DNA of 64,000 nucleotides from Mytilus trossulus (GCF_036588685.1 NC_086378.1:77827127-77891126), one strand, 5' to 3'; counted from the first letter of the stretch, positions 13,401-23,975 are shown. A program made the numbers and translations. The notes: generated from the letters alone by a model not told the origin.

Positions 13401-16400
13401 GAGAAAATTCATGGACTTTTATTTTCTGAGTTAAACTATATAATATTTGCCTACTCCAAATTATTGGTCCCATGTTCATAAAAACAGGGGCGCATACTCT
13501 ATGAATAAGGCAGACCCAAATAGATATTCGGCCTCGTGACACAAAGGCACTGGGCTCTATGTATCATGTAGCCTGGCTTGAATCTTAAGGCATTTTTGCC
13601 CAAATATTTAAAACTTGCTTTCCAAGCTCAACGGCTTCATTATTAATTTTTCTTTCCAGCTGTTTGATAATGGTACAACTGATGAGATTTTTGTAGACGA
13701 GACATTCCATCTGCTATAGTTGTGTAAAAAGCTGGTACCTGTTTTTATTTAACCAACCTGAAATTCTCTCTATGACGTCAACATCATTGGTTTCTGGATT
13801 GTAAACACACCTGTAACCCAGACATGTCTCCTTGTCAAACCATTTATCATCAATTTCCTTACAGACTCCATTAACGCTACAAGCTACAACATAAATTGAA
13901 ACATTTGTTATATGTACAATGATTATGTGTATTTTTCAAAGCACATTTTTTAGAACTAATATTTTGTTAAGTGTTTTGTTCTCGTATTTGAAAACTATGA
14001 TTATAGCATTACATTTCAATATCAATGCGTGGTTAACTTAAAAATGTTAATATATTTGTGTTTGTTTAGATATTAATTTCACGTAACTCTGTGCTTATAT
14101 ATCCCATCATACTGAGAACGAAAAAACTATTTTATGATGTGACTCTGTACCTATGGATCTTGTCATACTTTGAATGACAAAAATATTTTGATTATTAATA
14201 TTACTTTCACTGGTAAGTCTGATTTTTGTGATATACATTTGACGTGACTCTGTACTTATATATCCAGTCATACTTTGAACCTCGCTATTATTTTATTTTT
14301 ACTTTATGTCTACCTGTGCGAATGTAAAACGCGCAATTTTACACCAGTACTTAAAAACCTTCCATCCTTTATTGGTGCATTTTACACAGACGAAAATGAT
14401 GATGTTTAATTTGATGTATGTCTTTTTGTGCTTCTTCGTAACATTTATTGTTTTTATACTTATTACGATGATTACACGATGTTGACTACTGTACCCCTAT
14501 TTTTGACATGTTTACCTATTATATCTGTTTGTTTTGTTCACTCATCGGTGACAATATAATGGAATATGATGCGACTGTCATACCTGTGAGAGGTTTAGCT
14601 AGCTGTAAAACTAGGTTCAATCCACCATTTTCTACATAAGAAAATGTCTGTACCAAGTCAGGAATCTGACAGTTGTTATCCATTCGTTTGATGTGTTTGA
14701 ACTTTTGATTTTGCCATTTGATTGTGGACTTTCCTTATGAATTTTCCTTGGAGTTCAGTATTTTGCGATTTTACTTTTTAGAAATTTTTATTTGTTTTGT
14801 TATTTTAAATGCCAAATAAAAAATGTACAGCCCTAGAGAATTATTCATGTACCATTTTAAGTGTAAACAGATAAAACGAATATAAACAATACAACAAAAA
14901 AATGATCTTATTGCAAAATGAATGCATCATATCAGGTCGATAAAAGAACGTTAATTACGAATCCTGTGCCATTCTAGGAACATAGTGTGTTAAGAAAATA
15001 TCGCAACAACTTATTAAACTTGTACACATTTCATCTGTTGGCAACACATACTTCATTCCAATATTACAAAATATGTTTGTCACTGGAACAAGTCAATCAA
15101 CAGAAATCAATCATTCGAGGCAAACAACAGATCACTTTATTAATAGATTTATCAGCTGAGTCAAGTTGGAATCAACAGTAAACCTAACGATAATTGGAAA
15201 TATAATGATAAGTGGTCACGCCGTGTTAACACGTCTGAGATTACAGATCTGGGGAAGACTAGTTACGCTGATGCTTAAAGTATATTATGGCAGCAAGGCG
15301 AGGGAGGTCACGCTGGCATATATGCCGGTTTTCAAGGTTACGAGGACAGGTCAAGTAGTAATAATTACACATATAAATGATATCTAGGCCTACAAGATAA
15401 CTAACGTATACATGCTGGGTTTCAGAGTTAGCAAGGATGGATCACACTGGTACTTACACATATGAACTGGTTGCAAGGCTAACGAGGACGGGTCACACTG
15501 GTACTTGTTACAGTCATTATCTATTGTTTCTCCTGGTAATACACATCCTCCGTCAAATCCAACACAGCCTGCATATAATATGACATTGAAATCAGTTATA
15601 ATTATATATATGCCATGCTATGAATTCAGTAATATCAGCGATGCATTTTGATGACACCCACTACTTGAACTTGAACGTTCAAACTAACGATATGATAATT
15701 GAAGAAAAAATAGAATTATTAAATATCATTCAATCAAAGGTTTAAAAAAAACATACTTATTAAAGATTGAAAAGAAACCACGTGGTGATTTACTTTACCT
15801 GACCTAATGGTACTTCGGGCCTTACATCGAACGCAGTATGTGTGTATGACGACTTTGGTCAAAAACACAATTTGCATTTATTGTCAAGATAATAGCGCAT
15901 TTTATTATGTTTATGTTAGAGTGAAGAATTATGGTCAAAAATAAATGACCTAAATTGCTAGTCAAAAGCTAATACCAAAGCTAAATAGAGTTTGATGATT
16001 AAAATAGTTTTCTCAAACGCATTATTTTTGTTAAATGATTTTCATTAATGTAAAGCTGCCATTTACATAAACATTATTGTTTTCACATAAGATTAGTTGA
16101 CTTTGTATATCAAGATTAAAGAAGAAAAGGGCTTACCAAAGTTCTCCTCTTCGAAGTCTCCTCCTGGTTTGCATTTGTATGATATACATCCATCTTTGAA
16201 AGTTTCTCCTGGCTCATAACATTTACCATCAACTCCAACACAACCTGTTTGTAAGAAATGAACACAAATCATTTATAATTTTGCTGAAATGTAGAAAATA
16301 TATTCTTGTAAAATATTTCAATAATGAATTGGAACGAAAATTCAATTAAGCATTTGAGAATTACTATAAAAAAAGTTCAATGTTGAAATACACGATAGTT

Positions 16401-19400
16401 TAAATAACTTGATGCATTTAATATAATGTTCAGTGGTTTTCTTTTGTTGGTTTGTTTCATAAGTGTTTCTTGTTTATCGTTTGAAATAGATAAGTTTTGC
16501 TGCTGGAATGATTTTACACTGGTCATTTGTGGGGCCCATAATAGCTTGTTGGTCGGCATGAACCAATGCTCCGTGTTAAAGGCTGTACTTTGACCTATAA
16601 CGGTTTACCTTTAAAAAAAATGTGACTTGGATGGAGAATTGACTCGTTGATACTCAAACCACATCGCGACAAGACCATATGATGGAGTCATAAAACCCCA
16701 ATTAAGCTCGAAAAAATATAAACATCAAGGAAAACCAATTTATAGTACTTTCAGTCATAGAAACTCATGATAACTACAATACTCGCCTATTTGTCAAACT
16801 AGTCAGTAAGTCAAGTCACAGCAATTATAAGAATATAGCACAAATTCTGCTGATAAAATTCTAAACATTGAACATTTGTCAGCATCTCATAGAATAAAGA
16901 CATGATCATGACACGTATATAATATTGGTACATATACAACTAAATAATGTTTTACTTTGCAAAATATATTTCATTTTTTTAACTTTCAAAGTTTTTGTTC
17001 GCATTAGCGACAACATATAGTGTTATGGTGAAGATCTTCATCTACTAACCGTGACGTTCGGCAATCTCGGTTTCTACAAAGTTAGGTCCTTTATCGAGCA
17101 TAGCACATGTGTACCAAACACATCCTTCCTGCCATGATTCGTCTATAGCGTAACATTTGCCGTTCTTTTCACATCCTAAAATGATCCAACATATTTCCAA
17201 TAATCAAAGTGTGCATCAAAGAAAGAGATATATGCCAGATAGGAAGATATCTTTTATGTATCAATATTTCTTAAAGTTTTGTTCCATTGATATTGCCTTA
17301 CTCCGAGATGTTTGACACTGGTAGAAACAGTGGTGAGTTAATGTGAGCTTTTGATAAGCGAATAGTGTTAGCAATAGTACTGACCATTTCCTTCCATCAA
17401 TGTATCTTTAATTTTTCTTTTACTTAATGTTTAATCTAAAGGTTTAAATGCATACGTATCAAAATTGATGTGGTGTAAAACAGTTGTTGGTGAAATTGAT
17501 ATTTTCAATGCTCATTGTCGGTAATCTCCTTTTGTTGATTAGTCTAAAATGTCATAGAGTAAATGATTCTCATATGGAATATTCATTTCTAAAAACCAAT
17601 AGCAACAACAAATTATTTTATTTTTTTAAACTTTTTTTGGTTTTGTATACCTACATACCTGAAAATAAGCTAACTAATTATATAGAGTTATCATTCGATG
17701 TTGTGGTTATACTTAATTAATGTTAATCTATATCTTCTTATGCAAAATAAAAGACTGCATTTACCTGCTTTGACAACTTGGAAGTTTCCCTTTGCATTAC
17801 AAACAAATTTATTACAGCTTCGTTGCTTTCGTTGGCCTTTGCTGAAACATTCTCCACTTTCATCTTGGCAACCTGAAGCACAATAACATAAACATAGCGA
17901 TGGTGATATTCATTTTATTCTTTAACCCTAAAACTGGGATTTTCTGTGTTAGATATTGCCGTCTTACATTGGTTTCTAGTAATTGATTTTCATAGATAGC
18001 ATGGTGGAGACGAAATACCAAAGTTGTAATAGTTTTTAGTTAATAGAACCATACAATAGTATGGTATATAAGGAATTTGACATACGAGACAAACAAAAGA
18101 AACATAGCACTAAATATACCCCCAAAAGAAAAAAGATTGCGATTCGAAACCCAACTAAACCAGATCGATCCTTCTCCACATATGTCACCCGCCTTAGTAT
18201 TCTTTTAACCTTATCAAACCTCCTTTATCCATTAATTGTCTCAGGCAACTTTAAGTTTATATAGACGTATATTTTAGAATTGAATTGCATTCAGTTTGCG
18301 ATGTTATTCATGCTTTCCTAATTGTTGGTAACAGATATGATACACAAACCTACCATATTGTTTTTCTGTTATGAATAAATCGTTTAACACTTGGTCATAT
18401 CGACATTGGTATGTTATGCATGTCCTTGGTTCCATCCATGTTGAATTGAGTGGTTTGCATTCCTTCCAATGCATGCATCCTACAAAATTTGATATCAAAT
18501 TGCAGGTTAAAAATTTCTCATCTATGGAGAAGATTTTACACTTATCGTCTAGTATCTCCATATAAGAGAACAAATGTCACAAAAGAGTTTATAGACATTC
18601 CAGTTTTGGAGAGAAAAGACATTTCAATCAAATTTATCGTAGTGAATTTAAAATGACGTTTCATTCAAATAAAATAGCAATATGTACACTGAAAGAATTA
18701 AAACGTATTCTGTATAAACAAATTTCACTAGCTCAATTTTCATATATGGTTAATTTAAACTTTTCATTAACCTAGAGATGAGGGTTGTTTGCTGTAATAT
18801 ATACGTAATTTAAAATTTTTAAGGTCTCATTTCTGATTCTACTTTCATTTTTAATCAATTTTTTTTTTGGCGTATTCTCGTATTATGGCTTAAACTCTAA
18901 TTTTTAAAAACACGGTTGCTTGTGCCATAAACATAGCAAGTGCATTTGTAACGTAACTTAATTACATAAATACCTTGACCAGTTATGACAAGTCCTCCTC
19001 TGCTCGTGTCACAAACATAATCAGTACATTCGTATCGTCTAGTATCGCCTTGTTTAACACACTTTCCGTCCATTCCTTTACACCCTTTTAAAATAGCAGA
19101 AAATGTTCAGGTTGATTCTTTGAAACAAACAATTTGAAAGATAAAATGAATCAGATGGGAATAGGGAATTTTGTTTTTAACTATTTTAAACTGCTGCAAT
19201 GTATATTTCTGCACTCTTACAAGAGTTGTTGGTTGTATTACTGATAGAATAAGCCAGTTCCCAGCTGTTATTTTCTAACTTCCGTTGAGTATCAAGAAAA
19301 GCTCTTCGCATGCTAATTAATTAAGTAACCCATACCCTTGGTGTAAAGGAGAATAAGCGTTTTTGAACTTTTTGAAAACATCTTCCAAAAATATCGCAAA

Positions 19401-22400
19401 CACATTTATTTACCTGGCTTCTCAACTGTATGCATTATAACTCTTGTTGGACTGACATTTTCCCGCTTGCACTTATATGTTGTACATGTTTTTGTGTCTC
19501 TCCATACAGCCCCATCAGGTTTACATTTATTGTTGTAAGGACATCCTAAAATGCAAAATCAACTAAATAACTGTCAAAGACGCTATATGTGAATCATGTT
19601 AAATTATCTTGAAAATAAGTTACTTTGAAATGGCTATGGCGAAATCAAATACGCTATCCATCGTAGGCCTATTCAGACAGCTACGATCAGCTATGATATA
19701 CTTTGTTTCTACCTATTCAAATACTAATTTTAACAATCAAATGCTTACATATATTAACCTTTTAACCACTTATTTAATAAATACATTCAAATAAATTTTA
19801 TTTATAAATTATATATAAAACAAAAATTGACCGGACCTACATAACCCAACAATTTAGGTATCTATCTGTAGTTATCCACCAATCAGCTTCTTTCTATATA
19901 CAACGTCTATACTTTACGTTAAGACACATTTGACTCAATATATTTATAGAAGAGCATTTAAACGTTTGTCTTCAAACCAAAGTCCTTTGTATTTCTTAAA
20001 GCTGCTTGAATATAACTTACGAAACCACCAAACTAAATACTTGACTTTGTACAAGGATTTAAGACGTGTCATTGGTTTCTGCTATCAATTCTGAATTACG
20101 TCCCACATTAATGTATACTTATTTCAATAAGTCAATTCAACATTATGCTTCTCTTGTATATTAATGATCACCAAACAAATGGTAAATAAAAGAAAGCTAA
20201 TAAAAACACGAATACTTACCAACTATTACTGGTACCATCGTACCATATCGTGTGCATTTGTATTTAACGCATGGATTGTTCTCATCTTTGACCTTGGCGC
20301 CAAATGGTCGACATACTCCAGATTCATCGGTGCATCCTTTAATCAAATAAACAACTCTGTGATATGATAATAAAATATCCATATTCAGATATTTAAAAAA
20401 AATCATATTGCCCAAAGCATAAAATTGCTCGAACTCATTTGTCTAAGGATAACAGTTTATAACAGAAAATAATTTGTAAATACAAAACGTAAATTGTCCT
20501 ACAAAATGTATTTTTATATCGATAATCTACTATTGTATCTTATTCTGAATATATCTATTTCTGTAATTTACCAAAGAACTAACTTTGTTTCTTAATTGTA
20601 AACCAAATTTGAAAACTCAACCAAACTCACCGTATGGTGATGGCAATATATCCGGGAACATGTTACCCTCTTCGTATCCGCATGTCTCTCTAACGCATAA
20701 ATCTTGATTGACCCATGAGGAATTAAGAGGCCTGCAAGCATTGTCCTTTAGACATCCTAGGAAATAACATATATGTGTACGAATTGCTTGCAGTTCTATA
20801 ACATGGACATTTAACAGTATATGGAAAGATGCAATATCTTTTATTCACCTTGCATTATAAAACTTCAAACTACTCAGATTTCTCAAATGGCATGTTAAAA
20901 GTGTTCATTGTTGTTTTTTTTTTTCAATTTGCATTACTTTCTATCTTGATTATTATCCATACTCATTAAAAATATTAGCCAATTCCTTCCATTGCCTTTC
21001 TACTTTTAAATGAAAGATAGTAGTTACCAATTTTAACAGGGACAAAACTGGGTCCAGCGTCTGTTTTTTGACATTGATGTACAACACATCTTCTCAATCT
21101 CCTTTTCCCACCAAACTTAACACACTTCTTTCTTCCCATGCAGCCTTTAATATAGAAATGATTAAGACAATAATGAAATAACATGAAATAACATGAAATA
21201 TCATAAAACATATATATGCAAGATCATGATAATATTTAATATATAGATATGTGAATTATTTATTTTGTCTGCCGTGTGAAAATATAGTCTTAATGTATTA
21301 AAACAACACTATTTTTTTTATTCATATGAGTCAAATCTTTAGAGCCAATATATCTTACCCCAAACAAATGATTTAACAACTGGTCGACCAGTTAACTTGC
21401 TTAGCTCGCATCTGAATTTCTTGCACTTTTCATCATTTCTCCATTTTGTTCCTAAAGGTATACACTGTCCAAGAAATTCACATTCTGCAACAAAACACAT
21501 TTTCTTCATAAAATTAGTTAACAAATAATATAGAAATGAGGGCCGAATTGACAGAGAATTTAACACATTTAGGTCACCGTATGGCCTTCAACAATGAGCA
21601 AAACCAATACTATACAATTGGGCATGACAGGGCCCGAAATAACAAGTAAAATAACTCAAACGAGAAAAAAACCCATTATTAATGAAGAAAATCATGAAAG
21701 AAAAAAAAAGAAAAAAAACGGCAACTATTGAATTATAGGCTGCTGACTTGACTATGTACATACAAGCGGCATGTTACTAGTTTTAATACGGCAACTCCCA
21801 GCCAACATTACAACACAAGAAGGTTGAATAAGCATCTCGCTAAATCATTTCTAGTCAGGTATAAAGTCGCAGTCTGAAAAGTTTATTCCTTAAATTTAAT
21901 CTATATAACTTGTTTACGAATTTTGCGAGTATCCGATTGCACGATTTAAAGGAATAGTATTCATCTCCTCATAACTTATTTGATTTTTCAACTTGCTGAT
22001 TTGATATTTTTCTATTTAAGCGAAGGAGTTCACAGATAAAAGCTAGTGATATTCTGAATCATGTGACATCAAATTAAAGATCATATGTAACCATGGTAAC
22101 GATCTGCTAACAGATGCATTATAGAGTTCAAAAATGTACATACCTTAACATTACATCGACTAAATGATAGACACTAACATGTTAAGCATACAAATTTAAG
22201 GCTGACTGTATTTCTCAAAATAAACTTACGTGGATCTTGTATCTTAAATGTTCCGTCCCTTGAACAGACATAGGTACTACAATCTTCTACTTTCTTAGCT
22301 CCAGGGAAGAAACATTGGTCGTGGTCTAGGCAACCTACAAGTATTTATTAAAATATAAGCACGTAAAATGATCGCATTTGTCTTTCTCGGAGTGATCTAC

Positions 22401-23003
22401 AAGTATTGAATCAAATGATAATAAGAATGGATATTTCTTACTAGAAATACATAAAATATTAGAGACACATTTGAATGACCATCAGTTATCATTGTAAATG
22501 TTCTTTATGGGATAAAATCTGATACATTAGTATTACCAACCTCTTATTTCTTTGATTTTAGTAGCAATAAATCCGTCTCCAGCACTTGACATAACACATC
22601 TGTATTTAATACATTTTTCTGAGTCAACTTTATAATCATTCACTTTCATACATTCACCATCTAATTCACAACCTTTCAAAAGAAATAGGGTAACATTATT
22701 CTTTAAAATATACGTATAATGAAGTAGTTTATTATGGCTAACATATGTTTTCCGTCTAATAAACATAAAAGGAAAATAAATATAAAAATTCTATGTAAGC
22801 TTAAAGACAGAAGAAAAACAAAGAGCCAGAGCCATTTTCCAGTAAATTCTTTTCATTCGATAAGATAGGTAAATCATGTTTGAAATAGCCAAATAGAGGC
22901 TAATTATAGTACATGATCATACGTCACATTATTTATTTTCATACCTTGAACAGGTATTCCTACCAAAAACAAGGCAAATACTATCCATATTTTTATATTG
23001 CAT
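4316..23003 (-). CDS. Gene B: array of 21 cysteine modules with terminal exon; initiator exon frameshifted
   Basis: Exons in order: signal-like 22945-23003, modules B1-B21 from 22541-22672 down to 5160-5288, then the terminal coding exon 4316-4464 with stop TAG and AATAAA at 4263-4268. All introns are phase 1 and all module exons are multiples of 3; the total is about 900 codons. There is no VWA domain. The signal exon codes for a good hydrophobic secretion signal in the frame that feeds B1, but its only ATG is one base out of frame. Either B is an independent tandem gene with an indel (real or assembly), or B is the C-terminal half of gene A and that exon is a relic. The unbroken long/short alternation from A7 through B12 favours a common array, but does not decide transcript structure. 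Confidence 0.75.
5160..5288 (-). CDS. Gene B module B21
   Basis: A 43-codon exon, Cys at 2, 9, 24 and 29, Trp at 16. Acceptor TAATAG, donor GTGAGT. The intron before it (5289-7547) is occupied by the 1.4-kb inverted-repeat element. Confidence 0.85.
5859..7273. mobile_element. 1.4-kb element with terminal inverted repeats (AGGCCACACCAATT)
   Basis: The left end AGGCCACACCAATT followed by CTTGTTCTACGGA is mirrored at the right end by TCCGTCGAACAAGG followed by AATTGGTGTGGCCT: an imperfect inverted repeat of about 35 bp. No transposase frame is visible; the 105-codon frame at 6525-6842 has no recognisable domain. The flanks (about 5811-5856 and 7331-7385) are similar to each other in direct orientation. 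A non-autonomous DNA transposon is likely; the superfamily is unassigned. Confidence 0.65.
7548..7664 (-). CDS. Gene B module B20
   Basis: A 39-codon exon missed by simple open-frame listing. Cys at 2, 9, 21 and 26, Trp at 17; first residue Lys (A+AA). Acceptor TTCTGCAG after a T-rich tract, donor GTAGTG, which is non-consensus at +4 and +5. Confidence 0.8.
8178..8303 (-). CDS. Gene B module B19 (three Cys; first lost)
   Basis: A 42-codon exon, Cys at 4, 23 and 28. The usual Gly-Cys opening is replaced by Asp-His and only one Cys remains in the first half. Ends in A. Acceptor AATGTAG, donor GTAAGT. Confidence 0.8.
8971..9090 (-). CDS. Gene B module B18 (three Cys; third lost)
   Basis: A 40-codon exon, Cys at 2, 9 and 29. 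The expected third Cys is replaced in GTEKMTYVC. Splice sites remain good (acceptor ATGACAG, donor GTAAAT) and frame is kept, so it is a diverged but still coding module. Confidence 0.8.
9627..9734 (-). CDS. Gene B module B17 (short type, five Cys)
   Basis: A 36-codon exon, Cys at 2, 5, 9, 20 and 25; Cys5 is an extra, potentially unpaired residue. It ends in C, so B18 begins with Arg. Acceptor TCCAAAG, donor GTGAGT. Confidence 0.82.
10583..11229. repeat. 34-bp tandem array, 19 copies, carrying a 5' splice site
   Basis: Nineteen head-to-tail copies of a 34-bp unit. Variation is limited: G/C at one position (GTATG versus GTATC), T/C at another (TTATAAG versus TTACAAG), and one copy with CTTACA instead of CTTACC. 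On the minus strand each unit reads the end of exon B16 (ACTGAGCACG) followed by GTAAGATAGC. The copy next to the exon is the one used in the gene model. The unit is not a multiple of three and there are no unique spacers, so it is neither a coding repeat nor a CRISPR. Confidence 0.95.
11208..11333 (-). CDS. Gene B module B16 (long type) ending in a 34-bp tandem array
   Basis: A 42-codon exon, Cys at 2, 8, 19 and 24, with Ile in place of the long-type Trp at position 15. The last codons (TRLITEH) and the GTAAGA donor together form the first unit of the 19-copy array at 10583-11229, so many identical donors follow. On the other side a copy of a dispersed mussel repeat (11373-11500) ends about 40 bases before the acceptor (ATATAG). 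Confidence 0.85.
11373..11510 (+). repeat. Dispersed mussel repeat (TTTTGATGCGTTTTGTTATT family)
   Basis: The stretch from GTCAGGAATATGACAG to GAGTTCAGTATTTTTGTG recurs, in whole or part, at 14535-14800, 27165-27255, 32440-32690, 36695-36850, 40500-40825, and inverted twice at 41800-42300. This copy ends about 40 bases from the acceptor of exon B16 and creates an open frame running into it. Confidence 0.8.
12195..12299 (-). CDS. Gene B module B15 (short type)
   Basis: A 35-codon exon, Cys at 2, 8, 20 and 25 with RPGA after the second Cys. Acceptor TTTTAG, donor GTTTGT. Confidence 0.85.
12630..13065 (-). repeat. Dispersed mussel repeat with direct terminal copies
   Basis: The motif TACGCCAGACGCGCGTTTCG with its upstream TTATCAAAGGTACCAGGATT occurs at both ends (about 12633-12695 and 12998-13055), 366 bp apart, around a middle with the CCCTCGGGGACGAAACGTCC segment. 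It may be two tandem copies or one element with terminal direct repeats. It is inside the B14-B15 intron. Confidence 0.7.
13758..13883 (-). CDS. Gene B module B14 (long type)
   Basis: A 42-codon exon, Cys at 2, 8, 21 and 26, Trp at 15; first residue Ser (T+CT, because B13 ends in T). Acceptor GTTGTAG, donor GTTGGT. Confidence 0.85.
14535..14800 (+). repeat. Dispersed mussel repeat (GAGGTTTAGCTAGC / TTGTTATCCATTCG family)
   Basis: A fuller copy of the family at 11373, with the upstream part GTGAGAGGTTTAGCTAGC and ACTAGGTTCAATCCACC. It lies in the long intron between B13 and B14 (13884-15457); the rest of that intron shows nothing else beyond AT-rich sequence and the B13 duplications. Confidence 0.75.
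15203..15525. repeat. Degenerate tandem duplications across the B13 exon/intron boundary
   Basis: Three recognisable copies of a 50-90 bp unit: one inside the exon (about 15469-15520), one forming the start of the intron (about 15418-15457), and a more diverged one at about 15328-15375. Weaker similarity continues towards 15203. The second copy supplies the GTAAGTACC donor; the equivalent bases in the exon copy are AACAAGTACC. Confidence 0.65.
15458..15568 (-). CDS. Gene B module B13 (short type) with a donor inside a local tandem duplication
   Basis: A 37-codon exon, Cys at 2, 9, 20 and 25; shares GCVG, DG and PGET with B12. It ends CAT ATG T|GTAAGT. The intron begins with about 40 bases that are a roughly 80% identical copy of the exon stretch starting at its KYQC codons, so the splice donor lies in duplicated coding sequence. 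Acceptor ATGCAG. Confidence 0.82.
16137..16244 (-). CDS. Gene B module B12 (short type)
   Basis: A 36-codon exon, Cys at 2, 9, 20 and 25 with PGET after the second Cys. Very similar to B13 immediately after it, where the alternation breaks. Acceptor AAACAG, donor GTAAGC. Confidence 0.87.
17050..17175 (-). CDS. Gene B module B11 (long type)
   Basis: A 42-codon exon, Cys at 2, 8, 19 and 24, Trp at 15 and 21. It shares QEGC, a Trp two residues after Cys 3 and a GPNF tail with B16, so the two are a recognisable paralogous pair. Acceptor TTTTAG, donor GTTAGT. Confidence 0.85.
17765..17872 (-). CDS. Gene B module B10 (short type)
   Basis: A 36-codon exon, Cys at 2, 9, 20 and 25; basic between Cys 2 and 3 (KGQRKQRS). 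Acceptor CTTCAG, donor GTAAAT. Confidence 0.85.
18354..18479 (-). CDS. Gene B module B9 (long type)
   Basis: A 42-codon exon, Cys at 2, 8, 21 and 26, Trp at 5 and 15; NST sequon before the second Trp. Close relative of B5. Acceptor TTGTAG, donor GTAGGT. Confidence 0.85.
18974..19084 (-). CDS. Gene B module B8 (short type)
   Basis: A 37-codon exon, Cys at 2, 9, 20 and 25 with DGKC and KQGDT. Acceptor TAAAAG, donor GTATTT. Confidence 0.85.
19414..19545 (-). CDS. Gene B module B7 (long type)
   Basis: A 44-codon exon, Cys at 2, 8, 21 and 26, Trp at 15. Contains an NVS sequon in the tail. Acceptor TTTTAG, donor GTAAAT. Confidence 0.85.
20220..20336 (-). CDS. Gene B module B6 (short type)
   Basis: A 39-codon exon, Cys at 2, 9, 23 and 28. 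Acceptor TTAAAG, donor GTAAGT, phase 1. Ends VPVIVG, like the tails of several short modules. Confidence 0.85.
20631..20756 (-). CDS. Gene B module B5 (long type)
   Basis: A 42-codon exon, Cys at 2, 8, 21 and 26, Trp at 15, with RPLNSSW between Cys 2 and Trp; this closely matches B9 (KPLNSTW). The NSS sequon may be glycosylated. Acceptor TCCTAG, donor GTGAGT. Confidence 0.85.
21028..21144 (-). CDS. Gene B module B4 (short type, very basic)
   Basis: A 39-codon exon, Cys at 2, 8, 20 and 25. The stretch between the second and third Cys is strongly basic (KFGGKRRLRR). The tail contains AGPSFVPVKIG. Acceptor TTAAAG, donor GTAACT. Confidence 0.83.
21359..21484 (-). CDS. Gene B module B3 (long type)
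   Basis: A 42-codon exon, Cys at 2, 8, 21 and 26, Trp at 15; first residue Gln (C+AA). Acceptor TTGCAG, donor G|GTAAGA. Confidence 0.85.
22230..22334 (-). CDS. Gene B module B2 (short type)
   Basis: A 35-codon exon, Cys at 2, 8, 19 and 24 with FPGA after the second Cys. It ends in C, so the next module begins with Gln. Acceptor TTGTAG, donor GTAAGT. Confidence 0.85.
22541..22672 (-). CDS. Gene B module B1 (long type, no Trp)
   Basis: A 44-codon exon, Cys at 2, 8, 21 and 26 (DGEC); Tyr replaces the usual Trp region. Acceptor TGAAAG, donor GTTGGT. It can join in phase either to the 22945 signal exon or to A15. Confidence 0.85.
22945..23003 (-). pseudogene. Gene B signal-peptide-like exon with one-base frame disruption
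   Basis: The minus-strand sequence before a G|GTATG donor at 22940-22944 encodes, in the phase needed for B1, a strongly hydrophobic run (IWIVFALFLVGIPVQ) like the signal exons of genes A and C. That frame has no ATG and meets TAA upstream. An ATG at 23003-23001 is in another frame; the frame changes within a run of five A (22990-22994), and the ATG-to-donor distance is 59 instead of the 58 bases expected for phase 1. One extra base in that run explains everything. It may be a true pseudo-exon, a polymorphism or a sequencing error. Confidence 0.6.
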
Positions 23004-23889
23004 TTGTTTAATTGTTAAACCCCTTTATGCGCATAAGGTATCTATCACGTAACTTGTCAACAAGCCAAATAATATCGAACAAATTCAAATGGGATGCTGT
23101 TTTTTCTCATTTTGAATATATGTATATCTGTATGTGTCCTTAAATGTTTTATCGTCTATAAGATAAGATAAAATAATATTATAGTTTAACCGGAGAACAT
23201 CCTACATCAGCTGGTCATAGAACACCTTGTGTTACTAAAACATGTTATATGGCCTTTTATGGCATTTTAACAAACGGACATTCGTTGTGATACAGATGCA
23301 TTAGCTTCTTGATGCTTTACCTACAATCACGATTTGTAGTGTAGTTGATTTGTTCTGAGGTGTTGTTTTATTTTCAGATGACTTTTGTACCGTTGCAGGG
23401 ACGGTGGTAAAATGTCATTACTATAGTATCTACATGTACACAGACTGACAGTTCGTGAATTTGCTGTTAACTTCATTTGTTACACATAATACTATGTTCA
23501 AAAAAGGTTTCGAATATTGTTTGTGTTGTTTTGAAACATGTATGCAATGGCCTCATTTTAAGTTATGTGTATATTACACACGCGGCATTTGGGCTTCATT
23601 GCTATATAATAAAGTATCGTGTTATTGGTTATGTACAGACATCAGTTTGACGGCAGTTGTTCCTTGCATAAATGTAAAAAATGTAAACATTGAAGAGAAA
23701 GTAAGTCAAGAGTGTGAACAGTCATGGGAATGCACACAATAAGCGATACATTATTTTTTCTTTACTTAAATAATAGACTAGTATACTATAAAGTCAAAAC
23801 GAACCAGAATGACTCTATGAAGTAAGGTAACAGCCGAAAAAATATGATAGAAATATTAAAATTTGATATTACAACACAAAAAATGCAAA

Positions 23890-23975
23890 AAGTCTTAGCG
23901 AGATTCGAACCTTATCTTCAAAACAGTCTTTGATTAGTTGTAATATGCTCTACTGATGGAGCCATGGCGACGCTT
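23890..23975 (-). other. tRNA-like sequence with A- and B-box (tRNA pseudogene or SINE head)
   Basis: On the minus strand a B-box GGTTCGAATCT (23901-23911) lies about 35-50 bases downstream of an A-box-like stretch TGGCTCCATCAGTAGAGC (about 23946-23964) whose GCTC/GAGC ends can pair as a D-stem. I could not pair a full acceptor or anticodon stem, so a functional tRNA is unlikely. RNA polymerase III promoter boxes of a decayed tRNA or SINE fit better. Confidence 0.4.

Noticed and set aside
15166-15387. 73-codon plus-strand frame
   Set aside because: It is the antisense of the degenerate duplications beside exon B13.
23179-23201. Very short terminal exon of gene A (acceptor, Gly-Cys, stop)
   Set aside because: Only seven codons before TAA, with a poor pyrimidine tract; the match to a module start can easily be chance.
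23455-23742. Cysteine-rich plus-strand frame of 95 codons
   Set aside because: The Cys spacing does not fit the module, there are no flanking splice sites in phase 1, and it contains long hydrophobic and aromatic stretches typical of AT-rich chance frames.
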